From the NCBI RefSeq assembly GCF_002078875.1, contig NC_034419.1:17825090-17889089 (forward strand): 64,000 nucleotides of DNA, read 5' to 3'. Shown here one piece after another: positions 54,900-64,000 of this stretch (its first letter is position 1; every line of letters starts with the position of its first letter). This DNA is from Numida meleagris (Eukaryota; Chordata; Aves; Galliformes; Numididae). A program made the translations under genes and the position numbers. The notes beneath the pieces were generated by a model. It did no database searches, was not told where the DNA came from, and saw only the letters and a list, made by a program, of their open reading frames with translations.

Positions 54900-55030
54900 G
54901 ACGCGAATCCAACCTGCGCTAATGTTAATTGTCATTCAGTTTATATCGACGTGCAGTTTATTAAACCATAAAGCAAGGCAGCAAGCACAGAGAGCAACTC
55001 GAGAGATAATTAAACATAATAAGGGTTTCA
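54900..55030. promoter_or_regulatory. AT-rich motif block adjoining CpG island
   Basis: Contains GCTAATGTTAATTGTCATTC, TTTATTAAACCATAAAG and GAGATAATTAAACATAATAAGG words between the GC-rich shelf and the main island. Such TAAT-rich blocks beside CpG-island promoters are common in developmental genes. The role is inferred. Confidence 0.3.
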
Positions 55031-55279
55031 CTTAATCCCTCAAAACCCAGGGGAGGCACAGTTAAGGCTGAATACTCTCTTTGCACCGAAAGGCACTTTT
55101 TACACAGTCATTTAAGAGCCCTTCTCACCGTACGGTGGTGCAGGACGGGGGAAAGGTAGGTCCCGCCTTCGGTTTGCAGACATTATTTTTTCCCCTGTTC
55201 TTCGTGCTTTTAAATCGCTCTGTGTGTTAAACCTGAGTTCTGGCTCTCGAAGCAGCTCGTGGCACGTTGTTTGCATCGT

Positions 55280-56400
55280 AGCTACAAGTGGAGAGCCCGG
55301 GGGAGAAGAGCCCGGGGAAGGTCCCAGCGCGGGGCGGCCGCTCGCAGGGCGGCGGTGGGGGGTGGAGGGACTCGAATGGGACCCGCGTGCGCTCCTCTCT
55401 GCCTCGTCCCTTCTCCCGAGAGCGCCGGGAGACGCTGCGGTCTTGGACGAGAAGGGTCAGAACGGGGATGAAAGGAGAGGGTGGACCAGGCAGATGGAGG
55501 GAGGCAGCTTTGCATGAGTGAGAACAATTATGGCAAAGCTGAGCTTAATGCTGAAGGCGACCGCGGAGAGGGGGGAAAAAAAAAAACGCTCAGCGCTGTA
55601 ATTGGGGACTCCGTGCTCTCCGCTGTTCGGGGCTGTACTGGGCAGCGGATGCGGATGGGTCCGCATCTGCCGGGACGAGCCCTACCTTGACCGCAAGAAA
55701 ACCCGAATAGAAGCGGGGTGGCCCCCCCAGACCCCCACTGAGCTCCGCAGGAGGGCGGCGAGCGCCGTGCGGGGCTGCGGGGCGGGAGAAGGGTTAAGGG
55801 CGGCCGCGCTGCCGCGGCTCCTCCGCCCGCCCCCCGCGCACGGCGCAGCTTTGGGAGGAGGAGGAGGGGTCTGCGCTGCTCGCCCGGCTCCCGGCCGCTG
55901 CCGCTCAATGCTGCGGCCGCGGGCTGCTGCGGAAGCCGCGTACCTCGGGGCTGCCGCGCACGGTGGGCAGGCAGCGCCCGCGGAGCCCAGCATGCCCCCC
56001 GCCCCGGGCAGGTAAGCGCCGCTCCGCTGCGGGAGGCGGGCTGGGGAAGGAAAAACCCACCGGGGGTGAAAAATTCCATCGGGGAATAAGGGAACGGGGT
56101 GCGGCGAGGGGGAGAACAGCGGGGCTGCGCGGGGTGCGGATCTCGGATAGCAGAGCCTGGAGAGCGGAGAACGGAGCTCGGAGCTCGAGGAGCGGAGCCC
56201 GGAGCGCGGCGGTTCCCCGGCTCTGCTGGAGCGGCTTTCGGAGCGCGGCCCCGGGGACGCTCCGCGGGGCGACCCTGGAGGGGAGAGCCGGGGTAGGGCA
56301 GAGCTGGCCCCGCCGGGGCGAGGGAAACGCGGTGGAGATGGAGAGCGCGGGGCTGGGGCTGTGGGTGTGTGCGCGTCTTTGCTGGCAGGGAGATGCTCCC
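55280..56400. promoter_or_regulatory. CpG island, likely gene promoter
   Basis: A long run of very high CpG and GC density. For example 55,801-55,860 has 11 CpG in 60 bases. It contains three NotI sites (GCGGCCGC at 55,334, 55,800 and 55,913) and Sp1-type GC boxes (GGGGCGG at 55,331 and GGGGCGGG at 55,779). No TATA box was seen, as is usual for CpG-island promoters. Donor-like sites occur on both strands: + strand at 55,155/55,156 and 56,011/56,012, and minus strand at about 55,686 and 55,129. Transcription could therefore run both ways. The + strand donor at 56,012 is the best. Confidence 0.93.
55908..56011 (+). CDS. Possible first coding exon of unidentified gene
   Basis: A frame open from 55,602 to 56,015 ends at a TAA formed by the intron start (AGG-TAA), directly at a consensus donor CAG|GTAAGC (56,011/56,012). 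In-frame ATGs at 55,602, 55,908 and 55,992 are possible starts. The one at 55,992 has an A at position -3, the best initiation context; the one at 55,908 has T there. From 55,908 the exon would encode 34 residues, alanine- and proline-rich, ending MPPAPG plus two bases of the next codon (phase 2). No signal peptide or domain is evident. The exon may equally be 5' untranslated, with translation beginning downstream. I do not recognise the gene. Confidence 0.3.
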
Positions 56401-58259
56401 TCGCAAGCTGGCAGAATGCATGCATAACTTTTTGCATGATACAGCCGATGTTCCCTGCTTGAGTTCTAGCTTCTTTTGCTTTCCCCAGTCTGATGTTGCT
56501 TCCGTGTCGTGAGCAACATAATGCAGCATGTTGTTTTATTTATCCCAGACAGGAATGACTTGCTTTCTGAACTACAAATTAAACGATGCCGCTTGCATAA
56601 CAAGTGGAAATAGTTTGTATCTTACATACTAATTATCCGTCACGTTCTGGACTAAGCAGGAGCTGGTTTCTGCAAGGAGGGTTTAATAAAGCAGCCTGAG
56701 GTCTTGCAGCAGTGCATTCATTTTGCCTTGCGGGATTAATATGGGCAAAGGATTAAGAGCTAGCATGCTGATTAGGCACCCTGAGGTGCGGGGAGGAAGG
56801 GGAATGTTTGCCTGTGGGGATAAGTCAGAATGCTTACGCATTCTCCTGTTTACATGGCTTGGTTCAGGACCTGCATCCTCGCAGGTAAATCATTCAGATG
56901 AGAGCAGAGACCGGTGGGAGTCTCCTAGTTAAGCAGCCGCACGGCTCCTGAGATGCTTTCTGATACCTTGCCCGGAGCGTGCCAGCGGGGTGCGAGCCCC
57001 TGTGCTCCCCACCCCTGCTCTACACCAGCAGTCTGTCCCATGCATGTGTGGGAAGCAGAGCTACGCACCCTGCACTCGGGTCCACTCTCCAGGAATCTTT
57101 TCTGTTGCTTTGCTGGCCAGAGCACTTATTTTTCTTCTTTTCTGGAAGCTACAGAGCTTCTATTTTTTTTACCCTGCATTTCGAAGTCTGCAAACTGCTT
57201 AAATGGCTCCTAAATAATCCTTCAAAGTCACCTCCCCCCTTTAATACCAAAAGGACTTACTTTACATGGCTAATCCCTCTTTTACTTGCTGTAAAGCTTC
57301 ATTTAGGGGTGTGCACACTGCTAATTTTCCCAAAGCAGCCTGCTTTAGACAATGGCTTCTGCTGGGTGCAGTAACCTCTTCCTCACTGCACTCAGCTTTG
57401 GGCAGAGCTGAATGCCTCTGACAGGGTCTTGATGTCAGTAGGTGCTTCATCAGTTCCCATCCAGTGGGCTCACGCTGCGCAGGAAGCCAACCCAAAACCT
57501 TTGTTTGGTGTTCCATTGTGAATAGCACTCCTGGAGGATCTCCTGCCCATGTGCTCATCTGGATGCTGTGCTTGGGTGCTGAACACTGGGGTGAAGCAGT
57601 GTGTGCCCACACAGCACTGAATCAGATGACCATAGGAAAACTCCTCGACCTAGGAATTTTCCTGTGCGTACATTCTGCAGTGGAGCTGAGCCCTTTTTTC
57701 TAGAATTCCCAGAATTTTTTTTCTTGTTCTGTTCTGCCTGCTGACAAACTGTATGCTTTGGATGTGAAGGACAGCAGAAGAAAAGCTTACCTGTGCCAGA
57801 GTCTCCCTTCTCCCTTAGCATGTGAACACTAAACAGGATGAAACGCTTCTTTCCAACCTGAACTGTGCATGACCAGTGCCACCATGTGTTATGGGTGATG
57901 CCTGTAGCCCCATGGTCCCTAACCCAAGGCCACCATGGATGCGAGATGAGCGTGCCCTGGCAGTGGGATGCGCTGGCGTGTCCCCAGCCCTGCACCGAGA
58001 CACTGTTGTCAGCGGTGTGGCACAGTGTTCTGTGAGACCTCAACACCTTGGTGGCCGTAGTTGTATTTTGGGTGTTAATCCTTCCACTGCTCGTTTCCCT
58101 GAATGGCAGTGTTTAACAATCAGCTGAGGAGAGCTTGTTCTGGGGGCAAAGGGAGTGGCAATGCAAGGCAGCTGGGAACTGGTGAGAGAACCCTCCTTGG
58201 TTCCCAGATTGCACCTCCTGTACTGGAGCATTTCTTGATGACTTCCATGTCTGATACTC
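56012..58259. other. Likely start of first intron, no gene seen
   Basis: After the donor at 56,012 GC content remains high to about 56,400, then falls. Short frames up to about 163 codons on the minus strand at 57,555-58,046 have no recognisable domain. Nothing else supportable was found. Confidence 0.5.
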
Positions 58260-58332
58260 ACAGAACCATGGAGTCACTAAGGTTGGAAAAGACCACTGAG
58301 ATCATCGAGTCCTACCATCAACCCCTCACCCC
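58260..58332 (-). mobile_element. CR1 LINE 3' end fragment, reverse orientation
   Basis: On the + strand this reads 'acagaaccatggagtcactaaggttggaaaagaccactgagatcatcgagtcc' then 'taccatcaacccctcacc', the reverse complement of a CR1 tail of the same subfamily as the 5,243 and 13,228 copies (compare 'ggttggact.gatgatct...ttttccaacctt'). Only about 70 bases of the extreme 3' end are present. Confidence 0.9.
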
Positions 58333-60392
58333 TCTACCTTTATAATGGGGATTAGCACAGCCTTGATTTAAAATACATGTGTTAGCTTGTGGGAACACCT
58401 ATGAAAATAGGCGGAGTTATTGCTTTTCTGTACAATTTCTTCAAAAGATGCAAAACTTGAAAACAGTTTTGTAGATATTCTAGTACCAAGTAACTTATTT
58501 CCCTTGACTTGGGGAGTTAGCCTTGTTTGACTGTGGTTTGCTTGCTTTATTAAAAAATCAGGGTGAAAACAAGGCAGAGGGGTGCTGCCCACAAGACAGC
58601 CAGGTCGTTGCCTTTTTATTTCCTCTCATGGTGTCTCTGGCAGTTGGCAGAGCTCTGCATCAGGCCCGTCCCCGGGGACCAGGCCCAGCCCAGGCCCCTG
58701 CCCCACCCTGGCACCACTGGGGCGTGGCAGTGGCAAGCGGAGAAGCGGTTCCTTAGCAGTACTCTGCCACGTTTGTAAGTTCATAAATCACCACAGCTCT
58801 ATTTTCAGCCAGACTAGATCAGTTCACGTCTGGGTTTGCTTCCCACACCTCCGTCTGTGGCCTAAAATGACCCTATAATGTCCCTGTAAATGCTGTTTTC
58901 CCTCTGCCTGTGAGCTGTCGTTCGGCCCCTCTGTCAGACGGCGGCTGGGGCTCGTGGTAGGCAGGGTTTGGTGCAACAGTTGGGAATTTTCCTTCCAGTG
59001 CAGGAGCTGTGAGGCTGCCGCTTGCTGCATGAGTGATGCGCAGTCCCTGACAGGAAGGTAATCACAAACACAGCAAAGTAACATGAATCACACAAATCCA
59101 CAAATGTCAGCTCCGGAGCTCTCATCCAGGCGCACTGCCAGGATTTAAACTTGCACACATCTTAACTGTTATCTGCTGCAGTGGTTACTCAAATATAAGT
59201 ACGGATATCATGGCAGTAGTGATTCATTCTTTTTATTATTAGCAAAGCAAATATATAATGATGACATCCACCCAATCGCATGTTTCCTGAGAATACACAA
59301 CTATTCCCTGTCCCCTGCAATCATCCACCAAAGATGGTGATACTGAAACAAAGACGCTGGTGTCAAATCTGCTTACAGCCTTAGCATAAACAAGGTTTGT
59401 GTTTCATTAGGAACTCAGAATGGTATTTTCTGCACCAAGCAGTGTTGCCAGTACTGTATTTGCTGTACTTAGGAAATAACTTCATTCTTTGCTTTTCCCT
59501 AGATAGAAGCAGTCACTTTTTATCTTAATCTGCAGGATAAAAATCTGTTTCAGTATGACACCAAGAAAAGAAAGATTTTTCTTTTTTTGAATTGCTGTGT
59601 TAAATCACTGGAAATCAGACCTTCAGGAACAAGAAGGTCAAAGCATTTTAAAAACAATCTAGTGAATTTTCTGTAATCTATATTCATGATATATATTCAC
59701 GCTGAAGAATAAGGAGCAGGTTTTGACTCTGCAATGTAAATTTGGATTTTTGCGCTGGTGCCTAATTACAGCATAAATGTATCAGTGTGCGGACTTCAGT
59801 AAGGTAAGCGACATGCTTACCACATTACATCACTTTGAAAACGTGATGGGGTCTCAATAAAATATTCTACAGCAGTTATATTTTTAAAATTGCCTTTACA
59901 GGGATTTTTAAAATACTGTTTAAGCATTTAAATGTTGTGGTTTTACAACATTTATTTCTTCTATTAATCCTTCATAAGCTCCCAGTTGATCTGCAGCTGA
60001 TGCTCTGTTACATGAAAGTTGGCTGGAGATGTCTCAGATATAGCCAGACATCTTTGTTAATGAGTAAATGTTTTGATATTTCCACTACAAAGCTCTCCTA
60101 AGATGCATTATACTAAAGTTTAAAAGAAAGTGAGACATTTTGCCTGGTAGGATCTACTCATATGCTAACTATGAGGTTTTTTTCCCAATGGGACTTTTGA
60201 ATATTTAACATCCCCGAGGAATGATTTGGGAGAAAAAACCTTCAGGTGAAAAGACTCAGATCTCCTTCAGGGCTACTTCAGTGGTACAACGGGAGTTTGG
60301 TGAGCATTGAGATATAGGCAGAACCACTGATAAATCTTGCTAAGTACCAAAAGATGGTACTTTGCCATCTTTTCTTCTGTTTGTTTTTCCAG

Positions 60393-60486
60393 AGGCTTTG
60401 AGCCAGGCTTCAGTGAGACTTATTGGCGACATTTGTTATTAACCATCACTTTTTCCATTCTCGTGAGCAGAGCAAGATGTAGTTGA
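60393..60486 (+). other. Possible second exon, in phase with exon at 56,011
   Basis: A strong pyrimidine tract (about 60,369-60,390, TCTTTTCTTCTGTTTGTTTTTCC) ends in AG at 60,391-60,392. If joined to the exon ending at 56,011, the reading frame continues for about 31 codons (GFEPGFSETYW followed by a hydrophobic run LLLTITFSILV) to a TGA at 60,484-60,486. The open run is short enough to arise by chance, and no clear donor follows except a weak CTC|GTGAGC at 60,462/60,463. It is recorded because splice strength and phase agree. Confidence 0.15.
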
Positions 60487-62053
60487 AAGACCAACTGTTA
60501 TGCTTGGCTTCTCCATTATGTTTTTTAACGTGGGAGGTCAGCGTGCTGAGATGTTTCATCTCCCTCCACACCTTCACCTCCTTGCTCACCAGTAGTGTGG
60601 CCCAAAATCAGTGCTCCTGTACCACCTGGAGCACTTTGCAGGAGTGGAATCATTTCCAACCTGGTCACTGCTTGCATCTCACAGGACTCCTGAACCGTAA
60701 CTGTGAGGTGGCTGGGGGCTGGGGACTGCAACGGGCTGCGCCTCGCAAAGAGTCATTGCCTGAGCTGCTGAGATTTGATGCCGTAGAAGGCCATGTAAGA
60801 GACTCGTGAATTCGTGGTTAGAAGATGTTGTTACTGAAAGAGTAACCCGCAGGAGTTGGCATTGGATAGCTGGTCGGGAGAAAAGCGAGTTCTGAGCTGC
60901 TTCAAACTCCAGATTGTGGCTGAATCTTCTCTAAACTGTATCAGTGTAAGGTCTTTGTAGCCCTCACACAAAATCAGTGTTTATGTAAGTGTTTGGCCAG
61001 AGAAGACATGTGGTATTTAAACCCAATCTACATAAGGTTTAGCAGGTCATCTTAGTCAATTAGAAGACTAAGAAAAGGAACAAATACCATACTTAGTGTT
61101 TATAATGGAAAAACCTTTAGTATTAATGATAATTTAATCTTCATGGACTGAATAACAATAGCCTATCAGTATTTTTTTTTAACAGGATGGTAAGTGGGTG
61201 GTTTATTAAGCTCTTATGCAGATAACAGGGTATTATTTGGGAAGACTTACGAACAACATCATTCTCAAACAATTAAATACATTTCCATCTCTATGCTTCC
61301 AATAATAGGAGTGTAAAAACCCAACTAGCCCTCTGTGAAAACCAGAATTACTGAGGATATTCAGTAAATGCTGCTTTGCCTGTTCCTGGCTTTCTGTTAA
61401 TGGTTCTGATCTTGCATTTGTACTTCTTTTCAGTTATAGATATAAAACCTCGAGCATAATCTCCCTAAGTGTGAGCTAATGACTGGTCTTTGGAGTTGCA
61501 GAAAGCCCACAAACTCAAAGGTTGTCAGGAAGGCGTCCCTTTCTTGGGTGGTTATTATTAGGCTCATGTCTGAGCCAGGTTCTGTTAACTTAGCTGCACT
61601 AGGTTTGCACTAGGTTTAAGTCCATAATATTTTCAAGTACAATGCTGTATATTAGTGAAGAATGTGTAGTGATGGGTCAGTGGCAAAACAAACATCCCTT
61701 GTGGCTAACTGTCCTAGTGCTGCTGGGGACTTTTATACCACCTGTTGAAATCTTGAGTTTCCAGCACCATCAGTAGTGTGACTTATTTGTTGATACAGTA
61801 GATCTTCTGCCCTTGGACCATCGGTGGTACTGCTGGGTTTTATATAGCATCTGTGTGAGGAACCTGTAGCTGGTGGGCTACAAATAGTGCATAAGTTGAT
61901 TTCATGTAGTTACTTTTCTGTATTATTTGAATAACGCTGTACTTTGTGTTAATGATGTGACCCACTAGTTGTGTTTGAGAGGCATGTTCAGTGCTGAGCA
62001 GATGAGGGTTCTTCACCTCCTGTTGCAGAGCACTGAGTAGCTTTCATCAAATA

Positions 62054-62067
62054 ATATATATATATAT
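62054..62067. repeat. (AT)7 microsatellite
   Basis: Seven perfect AT units. Confidence 0.88.
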
Positions 62068-62549
62068 TTATCACTACTACCCTGCTCTTGTGAAATGGAG
62101 GCAAAAGCTCTGAATCCTCTTATCATGAATGAATGAGTCTTCTTGGTCTTTGTCTCCCAGTCCTTTGAAAAAAAGCTTCTGAACAGCACTCAACTCCAAG
62201 CTCTAAAAAGAGTTACTTAGCATAAGAGCAGAACATTTGCCTAAGAGGGTTTTAGTCCAGAAATGACTTTTTATATTTAATTGATCTGTATTGTTCAATT
62301 AGGGAGGTATATAATGCCCTCTGTTATGCATGTATAGCTCGAAGTAGGAATGAATGAGTATGAAGTACAGCCAAAGAGTCATTCCAGACATAATCAGCTC
62401 TTAGCCATGTACAAAAACTGGATTTCAGTTCAGGCCTTGATATAGACAAGTACATATGGACTGTGTAAATGCATCGGATGGGTAATTTCTCCATGCGATT
62501 TATTTTGAATTCCAGTATTTGTTCTTATTCTGGACACATTTCAGTTAGG

Positions 62550-62564
62550 TTTTTTTTTTTTTTT
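62550..62564. repeat. Poly-T run (15 bases)
   Basis: Fifteen consecutive T. It could be the A tail of a minus-strand retrocopy, but no parent gene was recognised beside it. Confidence 0.9.
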
Positions 62565-64000
62565 CCAAGCCATGAATATCTTCTACTCAGAATAAATACT
62601 CTAATGTATTTCACTGTTTCACTTCTCTGAAAACAACTTGTTTGGGCTTTTCTCACCCCGTCTCCCTGTCCCTTCCTGCACGCAGGTGTGCTCTGAGCGT
62701 TCACAGACACTAGTAGCAGCGGTCCCACAGGGTGGCAGCACTCAGCCCTCAGCCTCCCTCGTCTCAGAGCATCCCTGCCTCTCCCTGTTCTGCACAGGAG
62801 GAAGCATCACACGCATCAAGGGAGCAGGGCACGGTTGGAGGCATGGCATCACTACTCTGCTTCCACAGCTCCGTGGTAAAGAGCCAGAGGCAGCGTGCAG
62901 GCGTTCAGGTGCATATTGAAGCTTGTGCTTATGATCCCCCATCACACAGTTTCCCCAGTATAATTTTTCTCAGGATTCCTAATTCTTCAGAGTCTGTACA
63001 AAAGTGCATCATTTTTTTCCTTGACACATTTCCACCATCAGTGTCATGATTCTTTATTTACCCACCAAGCCATTCTGCCTCTGTTTGACCCTCCTTTTTC
63101 CCCAGCGTTTTTATACCTGCTGTTAACCATCCTTCCTTGCGTGGCCTGATGCAGCAGGTAGGTCCTCTTTCACTCTGGCAGACAGGTCAGGTTTTTGTGC
63201 CTGAGAGAGCAACGCGCTCTCGGCTCGTCCCCAGCTCCTTTGGTTGCCACCCAATAACATCAAAGCTACAAGAAACTTCCTCTGTTGGATCCAGTGCAGC
63301 CAGACGTGCTGTTAGAAACTGCCAGTGATTCATGGAGAATGATTTTAAACTTGGCAGAAGTCAGTGACCATGGCGGTGAGCGCGCGGTGTGTGCAGAGAA
63401 GCTGTCCCGAAAGGTGCACGGTATTAGGGATGCTTTGTCTGTGTGCTGATAGAAGTGCTGAACTAAAAATACCTCCTTCCCTTGACATGTCTGGCAGGCA
63501 CAGAGCTGTGTGAGCAGGGCCGTGGCCATCACACAGCTATCCCATGTTTCTGGTGCAATTGTCATCTGTATTTTCACGTTGCGTGCCAGCTCTTCATGCA
63601 ATGAATATTCAAGGAACCCATTGCACCTTTTCTTCATTTTATCAGGGAGGCAGAGATGGAAAAAGCAGGTACAGTGCAATGCTAAGCATAAGGTGAGGTC
63701 TTTCCTATGGACTGACAGTAATGTCTCTGGTGGGAGTGAAAGAATGGTTTGGGTGAATTCAGGGTTTGATGGGGCTCTTGTAATCGCAGGAGGAGGGGAA
63801 AAACAGCAGTCAAACACATTTGAGAATGACGAGTGCAGAACACGGATTGACTCAATATTTTCTTAAGTCAAGTGGAAAAAAGGAAGCGTAGTATGAGAAA
63901 GCTGAAAAGGTCAAACTAATTTGTACTTGGGTGATAATGGGTAATGCCGCTGTTGTTTATGAGGCTTGCAAAATCTTCTCAGTGTTAAGCACTGTGATGT

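Larger units (their letters stand above)
58333..64000. other. Probable intron, no confident exon
   Basis: Mostly AT-rich sequence. It contains a (TA)7 run at 62,054-62,067 and a 15-base T run at 62,550-62,564. Acceptor-like sites with good pyrimidine tracts on the + strand end at about 59,502, 60,392, 62,160 and 62,685; several are expected by chance in this many bases. A minus-strand frame of 183 codons at 63,266-63,817 has no recognisable features. Confidence 0.5.

Noticed and set aside
55528..56529. Minus-strand frame of 333 codons across the CpG island
   Set aside because: Composition is proline/arginine/serine/alanine-rich with no domain, as expected when GC-rich DNA lacks stop codons. 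Other frames on both strands are similarly open.
63640..63700. Possible small exon between 'tttatcag' and GTGAGG
   Set aside because: Several alternative donors and acceptors lie within 50 bases and no phase or conservation evidence exists.
63266..63817. Minus-strand frame of 183 codons
   Set aside because: No family resemblance; competing plus-strand frame over the same bases; low-complexity start.
1..64000. CRISPR arrays, operons, rRNA, tRNA or prokaryotic mobile elements
   Set aside because: No spaced direct repeats, ribosome binding sites or tRNA-like internal promoters and cloverleafs were recognised; the CR1 copies show avian nuclear DNA.

Overview
This window looks like bird nuclear DNA, not bacterial DNA. 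It has at least four clear CR1 LINE fragments with the typical avian 3' end (a variant of ATTCTATGATTCTATGA), one LTR element with a target-site duplication, one strong CpG island, and long AT-rich stretches with no extended coding frames. No operons, ribosome binding sites, CRISPR arrays, rRNA or tRNA genes were seen. The CR1 families fit a galliform or related bird, but the species cannot be read from the sequence.

Layout. Positions 1-54,500 are almost all non-coding: intergenic DNA, or introns of a gene whose exons lie elsewhere. Within them are CR1 copies (about 85-121, 5,243-5,632, 12,590-12,885, 13,228-13,350, 28,203-28,406), a G+T-skewed and CpG-richer block (2,930-3,960), a small CpG patch (6,816-7,045), a TATA-type promoter candidate (35,436-35,690), an LTR element at 46,914-47,311 interrupted by a 100-N assembly gap, and several AT-rich blocks dense in TAAT/ATTA cores that resemble conserved non-coding enhancers. 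Positions 54,590-56,430 hold a GC-rich shelf and then a dense CpG island with NotI sites and GC boxes. This is the best-supported gene start in the window. A possible first coding exon on the + strand ends at a consensus splice donor (CAG|GTAAGC) at 56,011/56,012. Positions 56,430-64,000 would then be the start of a long first intron. It holds one minus-strand CR1 tail (58,260-58,332) and several acceptor-like sites, the most interesting at 60,392.

How it fits together. The simplest reading is the 5' end of a gene at about 55-56 kb, transcribed rightwards out of the window, preceded by a large desert rich in regulatory-looking sequence. The gene could not be identified. Most open frames of 60-230 codons here are chance frames, T-rich or GC-rich artefacts, or antisense to CR1, and are not called as genes. 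No unmistakable new biological system was found. The best leads are the unidentified CpG-island gene start, the LTR element whose interior is hidden by the gap, the TATA promoter candidate at 35.6 kb, and the skewed block at 3 kb.
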